Shown piece after piece: positions 55,701 to 58,268 of a DNA stretch of 58,268 nt. The stretch is from Patescibacteria group bacterium (GTDB lineage: Bacteria > Patescibacteriota > WWE3 > UBA101185 > UBA10185). The notes below the pieces were generated by a model, which was given only the letters and a program-made list of their open reading frames with translations, did no database searches and had not been told where the DNA came from. The position numbers and the translations under genes were made by a program. Every line of letters begins with the position of its first letter. The stretch's first letter is position 1. The stretch lies in contig JAFGOI010000002.1 in NCBI GenBank assembly GCA_016926555.1, forward strand, positions 1-58,268, read 5' to 3'.

Positions 55701-58268
55701 CTTACTACATTCTCTGGCGTTGATTCGAATTCTGTTGTAATCGAAAACAGCGGCGTAATTGGGAACAGGACCATTGATTCCAGAGTATGGGGTACTACGC
55801 TACTCGACGGATCCGGACCAGCTAACTATATAGCTAGATTCCTGGATCTAAACACACTTGGCACTGGACTTATATACGATAATAATACTTACGTAGGTAT
55901 CAACGACCTCACTCCAAGTTACATGCTGGACGTTGGTGGAACTATAAGCGGACAAGCACTTGTTTTGGCAGGAACCGCTATCTCCGCTACAGCTGCCGAA
56001 CTAAATATACTGGACGGAGCAACTTTATCAACCACGGAACTAAATTATCTTACCAATTCTTCCGTAATTAATGGCGGGGTTGTTTTTGGTAATGGTACAA
56101 ACTTTACCCAAAATGTAAGTAGTTTCTTTTGGGACAACACAAATATTTTGCTTGGAATTGGGACGTCAAATCCGGGATATAACCTAGATGTGGCAGGAAC
56201 TATCAACACAACAAATCTGTATATGGCAAATATAGAAGTTACTTCAACCGCCACAGAATTAAATTACCTAGATGGGTCAACAGTTTACTCAGGGGGTATT
56301 ACCTATGGTAACAGCACAAACTTAACTCAAGATCTCGCCGATTTTTACTGGAACTCCTCCTCAAATAGATTGGGACTTGGAACTTCTGCACCGGGACAAA
56401 CACTTACCATTTACGGAGATTTCGGATTTATAGAAACCGGCACAGACCCTGTTCCTCAATTTTATACAATCTTCCAAGGAGGAGACCAAAATCAAAACAT
56501 TACATACACTTGGCCCACAGATTACGCAGGAGATATTAATTACGTTCTACTTTCAGATCCAACCGGAAAACTGGAGTGGACTTCCCTACTCGCCGCGGGC
56601 AGTGTCATCGGTTCAGGAACAAATAACTACGTAACCAAGTGGACTACATATGGTAATATTGGCGACGCGTCACTTTACGATGATGGCACATATGTCGGAA
56701 TCGGAACTTCTGTACCATCCTATACGCTTGACGTGGTCGGAGACGTAAGAATTTCCTCAGGGAATGATTATTATATTGGTACTATAGGTTTGGGTAGTAC
56801 AGGACCAACACAGACAACATCGGGGGCTTACTTAATAGGTGTATACGATCAATTCAACAGCTCAGACGCAGAAGATCTACAAGAGACTCTGTACGACTTT
56901 GATCAGGCAATTGGCGCCGGAGCATCAAAATGGACTCAAACAGGAGGCCTGACTTTCTTAACCATTGCTGCAAACGATCTTGCAGTAGGCGGCTCGCACC
57001 CCAGTTCAGTACCATTCTATATCGATGTAAGCGAAGACACAGTTTGGATAGATCAAAATACACTTTTTGTCGACGGGAATAACGATAGAGTCGGAATCGG
57101 AACTACAATCCCACAGGCCACTTTTTCAGTTGGCGCAAACTCACCATTTAGAGTAGATAGCAGCGGCGACATTACAAGATTAAAAAATGTTTCATACTCA
57201 TGGCCAAACGTCGCAGCCGACAATAATGATTATGTTTTGGCCTCCGATACATCCGGCAATCTTACGTGGAAATCTGTAAGTGGGGTCGGCAGTATTACAG
57301 GACAAGGGGAAGTAAATTATCTCGCAAGATTTGATACGCGGTTCACTCTTACATATAGCACGGTCTTTGATGACGGTGTCTTTGTTGGTGTAGGAACAAG
57401 TACTCCTTCCTTTTTACTGGATGTGGCCGGAACCTTAAACACTACAAATTTATACATTGCCGGCTCCGCTGTTACGGCCGACGCGAGCGAAATTAATCTT
57501 CTTGATGGTGCCACAGTCACAACCACCGAGATAAACTACCTAGCCGGTTCCGCGGTAACTGTCGGAGGATTAGTTTTCGCAGATGGATCAAATTTTACTC
57601 AAGACGCAGTAAACCTTTCATGGGATGATTCCAATAACAGACTGGGAATTGGCACTTCAACTCCTTTATATACTCTCGACGTTAACGGAGATGCTAGGAT
57701 TGCAACCTTTACGGGCACCGATACCAATTCCGTAGTTATTGAGGATAGCGGGGTTCTCGGCAACAGAACAATTAACTCAAGAGTCTGGGGGAATACTCTA
57801 CTCGATGGGTCTGGACCTGCTAACTATGTGGCCAGATTTACCGACCTGGATACACTGGGACCAGGACTTATATACGACAATAATACTTATGTCGGAATTA
57901 ACGATCCGACCCCAAGCTACATGTTGGACGTTGGCGGAACTATAAGCGGACAGGCCCTGGTACTTACTGGCACTGCCATCACAGCATCGGGATCTGAAAT
58001 TAACATATTAGATGGCGCAACTGTGACTTACAACGAGCTTAATTACCTGGATAATTCCTCAGTTATATCCGGTGGAATTGTTTTTGGCAATGGTACTAAT
58101 CTAACTCAAGATACTGGGTTCTTATTCTGGGACAACAGTAACAATAGGCTTGGCGTTGGCAATTCTGCGCCCACACAGACTCTGTCCGTAGGACCTTCCT
58201 CACAATTCACGGTAGATTCATACGGAAACGTCTCTGTGGCCGATAATGCTTTGGTAGATCTATCCGGA
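49722..58268 (+). CDS. Giant HTH-membrane-fibre protein, 3' end outside window
   Basis: One open frame of 2,849 codons without stop to the window edge; frame continuity was checked at several points. Residues 19-65 and 122-167 are two MerR/excisionase-type helix-turn-helix domains (SVSEAAAYLKVSPSTLRRLE and SISKASKYLGISPSTLRRKE), followed by charged coiled coil, one membrane helix (about 259-281) and a short spacer. From about residue 490 the rest is a long array of fibre-like repeats (LGIGT-x-P-x-Y-x-LDVAG; AxEINxLDGA; GGxVFGNGT; WDxxNNRLGIG). The visible part has almost no Cys and is rich in Thr, Asn, Gly and Ser. N-terminus in, fibre out is the likely topology. It is divergent from the F-type ATPase operon. 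Confidence 0.85.
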   Translation, partial: MPSSAEKKPNISSLEKTQLSVSEAAAYLKVSPSTLRRLESEGEIKAIRQPNGYRLFELNDLLNLKKSLEIKKNEKKIQKQIEKKTVKRVHQIQKNQREVKVSNQYVVNNVIYGQPNPNVFYSISKASKYLGISPSTLRRKEKYGEINSYRKSNRHRVFNLNDLKKLKVKLTEEKKYKDDHTLEKKEIATQTRIQKQKAIHEKIEEFEEKLNQIAQFKPSQLPSTRVKGPAGTSHVVVRKYSSQKGLIHDRIEKRKLNYGILLGLAWLVTTLGVATTTIILSKKDLNILAKRNTYNTYMLQGGNVLGLADKLQTYIFRINVASVMEKSLAIKDTLEVEHLSTLKGGITTLGSYVETGTLNFTDTGDMNNLLAIDDTTETTLEEALDIRGDVIGDSLLDVKIAEDIVDDGHLVNTLTYTGDWDFGGTWGIDGATVEATADEINLLSGLSATTEELNTLSGVTIEDGGIVYSDGSTFLTDATNLTWDSSSYRLGIGTNAPNYALEVNGYTGISSGYDLLIGGIGLSDVGTSSTTSGASLISAFDEFTSTDQTNLQDILREFDANIGIAGIRYWELYGNTVSTILPTYDMSVGGSEPGSSLYFDADAELLTLTNTTSGVSFIVNDQANDTTPFAIDNAGNIGIGTSAPNYKLTVDGTVAIRETGASPHYYTILQADDQPNNITYTLPENYPADFNFVLAGDPTGDLRWASVSGVGSITGSGWPSYITKWSSGSTLGISVMYETEGKIGIATTAPDYMLDIAGTLNMTNLYIDDNEVISTAAEINYLDGSSITTGGVVFANGTNFTQDVTNLFWDNTNNYLGIATSTPNAALTVGNNEQFTVDSSGNVNTTAGVLWDLSSVIHSGSEPQGFKLPQGNGLTSMTIAAGEGYIAWDSSDKKLKAFDGTGWFDVAYGAKVLWTDAGPHVYADNFPQFVISDLHRIGIGTSTPSYLLDVAGTMNTNTLLIAGSTITSSASEINFLDGATVISGGLDFGNGTFITQDAENLFWDDSGDRLGIGNSNPQYTLDITGNIRISNFSGSDTNEIVISDSGELGTRTVDSRVWGTTLLDGSGPANYIARFLDSNTIGIGILYDSGNAVGIGNTAPAHMLDVAGTMASQGLVLAGTAVTSSANEINILTGATVSTAEINYLTGSSVLTGGIVFGNGANFAQDVTNIFWDNTNNYLGIATSTPTAALTVGNNEEFTVDSSGNVTSADGTLWDLSDIAHNDSAVQGFKLPQGNGLTSLVPAAGEGYIAWDLNDQKLKAFDGTGWFDVAYGARVLWTDAGPHVYADNFPQFVISDLHRIGIGTSTPSYLLDVAGTAAVQSLILNGGTITSSASEINILDGATVTYNELNFLDGASVTNGGLVFGNGTYLTQDAANIFWQDTNNRLGIGTSSPNYTLSINGTLGFIEVGTEPTPQFYTIFQGGDQNQNITYTWPVDYAGGNNYVLSSDTSGTLEWLDLAAAGSVIGSGTPNYVMKWLTTQNATISQLYDDGTFVGIGTSAPSYLLDVSGTLNTLNLFLAGSEVSTTAAELNILDGATVTTAEVNYLSGSSVLNGGVVFGNGTRFTQDIANFYWNDATNRLGIGNTSPSATFSVGSASQFAVDNLGNILLDANMTISNSRLVDLSGIIHADTAPQGLKLPQTGSLTNMDNALAGEGYIAWDNTIDKLMAFDGTTWFDVAYGATVLWSDAGPHIYADNYGLFAITDSGRVGIGTSTPSFNLDVAGTVNTTNLYIADTAVTSSANELNFLDGTSVISGGITFGNGTYITQDVSNLFWDNSNNRLGVGTSSPGYEVTINGSLGFIEVGTEPVPQFYTIFQGGDQYRNITYTWPTDYAGGDDFLLVSNASGTMRWMDLSQTDTIFGSGITNFIPKFSDTDTITVSQLYDDGTYVGIGDSNPAHLLDVGGTTATIGFILSNVAITADGNEINILDGVTANAGEINYLDGASVLIGGITFGNGTYITQDVSELYWDASNDRLGLGITNPSYTLDITGNMRLTTFSGVDSNSVVIENSGVIGNRTIDSRVWGTTLLDGSGPANYIARFLDLNTLGTGLIYDNNTYVGINDLTPSYMLDVGGTISGQALVLAGTAISATAAELNILDGATLSTTELNYLTNSSVINGGVVFGNGTNFTQNVSSFFWDNTNILLGIGTSNPGYNLDVAGTINTTNLYMANIEVTSTATELNYLDGSTVYSGGITYGNSTNLTQDLADFYWNSSSNRLGLGTSAPGQTLTIYGDFGFIETGTDPVPQFYTIFQGGDQNQNITYTWPTDYAGDINYVLLSDPTGKLEWTSLLAAGSVIGSGTNNYVTKWTTYGNIGDASLYDDGTYVGIGTSVPSYTLDVVGDVRISSGNDYYIGTIGLGSTGPTQTTSGAYLIGVYDQFNSSDAEDLQETLYDFDQAIGAGASKWTQTGGLTFLTIAANDLAVGGSHPSSVPFYIDVSEDTVWIDQNTLFVDGNNDRVGIGTTIPQATFSVGANSPFRVDSSGDITRLKNVSYSWPNVAADNNDYVLASDTSGNLTWKSVSGVGSITGQGEVNYLARFDTRFTLTYSTVFDDGVFVGVGTSTPSFLLDVAGTLNTTNLYIAGSAVTADASEINLLDGATVTTTEINYLAGSAVTVGGLVFADGSNFTQDAVNLSWDDSNNRLGIGTSTPLYTLDVNGDARIATFTGTDTNSVVIEDSGVLGNRTINSRVWGNTLLDGSGPANYVARFTDLDTLGPGLIYDNNTYVGINDPTPSYMLDVGGTISGQALVLTGTAITASGSEINILDGATVTYNELNYLDNSSVISGGIVFGNGTNLTQDTGFLFWDNSNNRLGVGNSAPTQTLSVGPSSQFTVDSYGNVSVADNALVDLSG
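51189..58268 (+). repeat. About 25 copies of a GIGT/LDVxG fibre module in mosaic arrangement
   Basis: Copies of G[IV]G[TN]-x2-P-x2-x-L-x-V-x-G begin near 51189, 51633, 51949, 52169, 52530, 52750, 53000, 53258, 53622, 53878, 54207, 54460, 54846, 55065, 55390, 55645, 55890, 56150, 56370, 56695, 57092, 57390, 57648, 57895 and 58150. They alternate with at least three longer cassettes: GWFDVAYGA...DNFPQF (52430, 53516, 54735), YTIFQGGDQ...ITYTWP (53970, 55155, 56460) and SRVWGTTLLDGSGPANY (52885, 55775, 57780). Protein copies are very similar while synonymous sites differ widely. Confidence 0.85.

Noticed and set aside
50945-57945. Minus-strand frames of 60-85 codons inside the giant gene
   Set aside because: They recur because the coding repeat recurs; they are antisense shadows with no initiation signals.

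Overview
The window looks like chromosome from a Candidate Phyla Radiation (Patescibacteria) bacterium, probably on the Microgenomates/Katanobacteria side; this is inferred from gene content, since no rRNA gene is present. Supporting signs are AT-rich DNA, very compact genes, minimal or shortened versions of housekeeping proteins (EF-Ts, YqeY, DprA, YbeY), condensed operons, the standard code with TGA as stop, an L1 gene (lacking in Parcubacteria), and giant surface proteins with repeats of the 'GIGT...LDVAG' type.

Layout. 1-10.8 kb is accessory DNA: a LytR_C envelope protein, an ABC-F ATPase, a GC-rich two-gene island of anchored surface proteins (2677-5186), a large AbiEii-like nucleotidyltransferase, a winged-helix regulator with a degenerate P-loop region, and a secreted Ig/jelly-roll protein. 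10.8-24.4 kb is an information-processing block: cysS, recR, dnaX, pth, ybeY, yqeY, rpsU, rseP, frr, tsf, rpsB, topA, dprA on the minus strand, then def and fmt, then rpmB. 24.4-31.3 kb is accessory again: a broken transposase, an MgtA-like P-type ATPase followed directly by a half-size pyruvate-kinase-like protein, four tRNA genes with an HNH endonuclease gene running into tRNA-Trp, a transglutaminase and an AbrB/PIN toxin-antitoxin pair. 31.3-39.5 kb holds a thioester-less alpha-2-macroglobulin and its usual partner PBP1C. 39.5-40.55 kb is rich in hairpins, with one small basic gene and a candidate structured RNA. 40.5-43.3 kb has an M50 protease and secE-nusG-rplK-rplA. 43.3-49.3 kb is a divergent F-type ATPase operon. 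49.7 kb to the end is one open frame of at least 2,849 codons.

Three constructions stand out. (1) The ATPase operon encodes F1 and b but no recognisable subunit a; the c-like protein is fused behind a signal peptide and an extracellular domain and has no acidic residue in either c helix. (2) Its divergent neighbour is a giant protein with two cytosolic MerR-type helix-turn-helix domains, one membrane helix and a long phage-fibre-like repeat region. (3) Ribosomal protein S2 carries a C-terminal coiled coil matching the GreA N-terminal domain, including the tip DLxENA motif. An F1-like motor next to a giant surface protein recalls the gliding and surface machines of mycoplasmas; that link is speculation.

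Regulation. At least twelve genes that begin a transcription unit have a -10 hexamer (often extended, TGnTAAAAT-like) exactly 6 nt before an ATG or GTG, and three more have one at 7 nt. The start codon would then be at or next to +1, so leaderless mRNA appears to be common. Operon-internal genes instead show Shine-Dalgarno motifs or stop/start overlaps.
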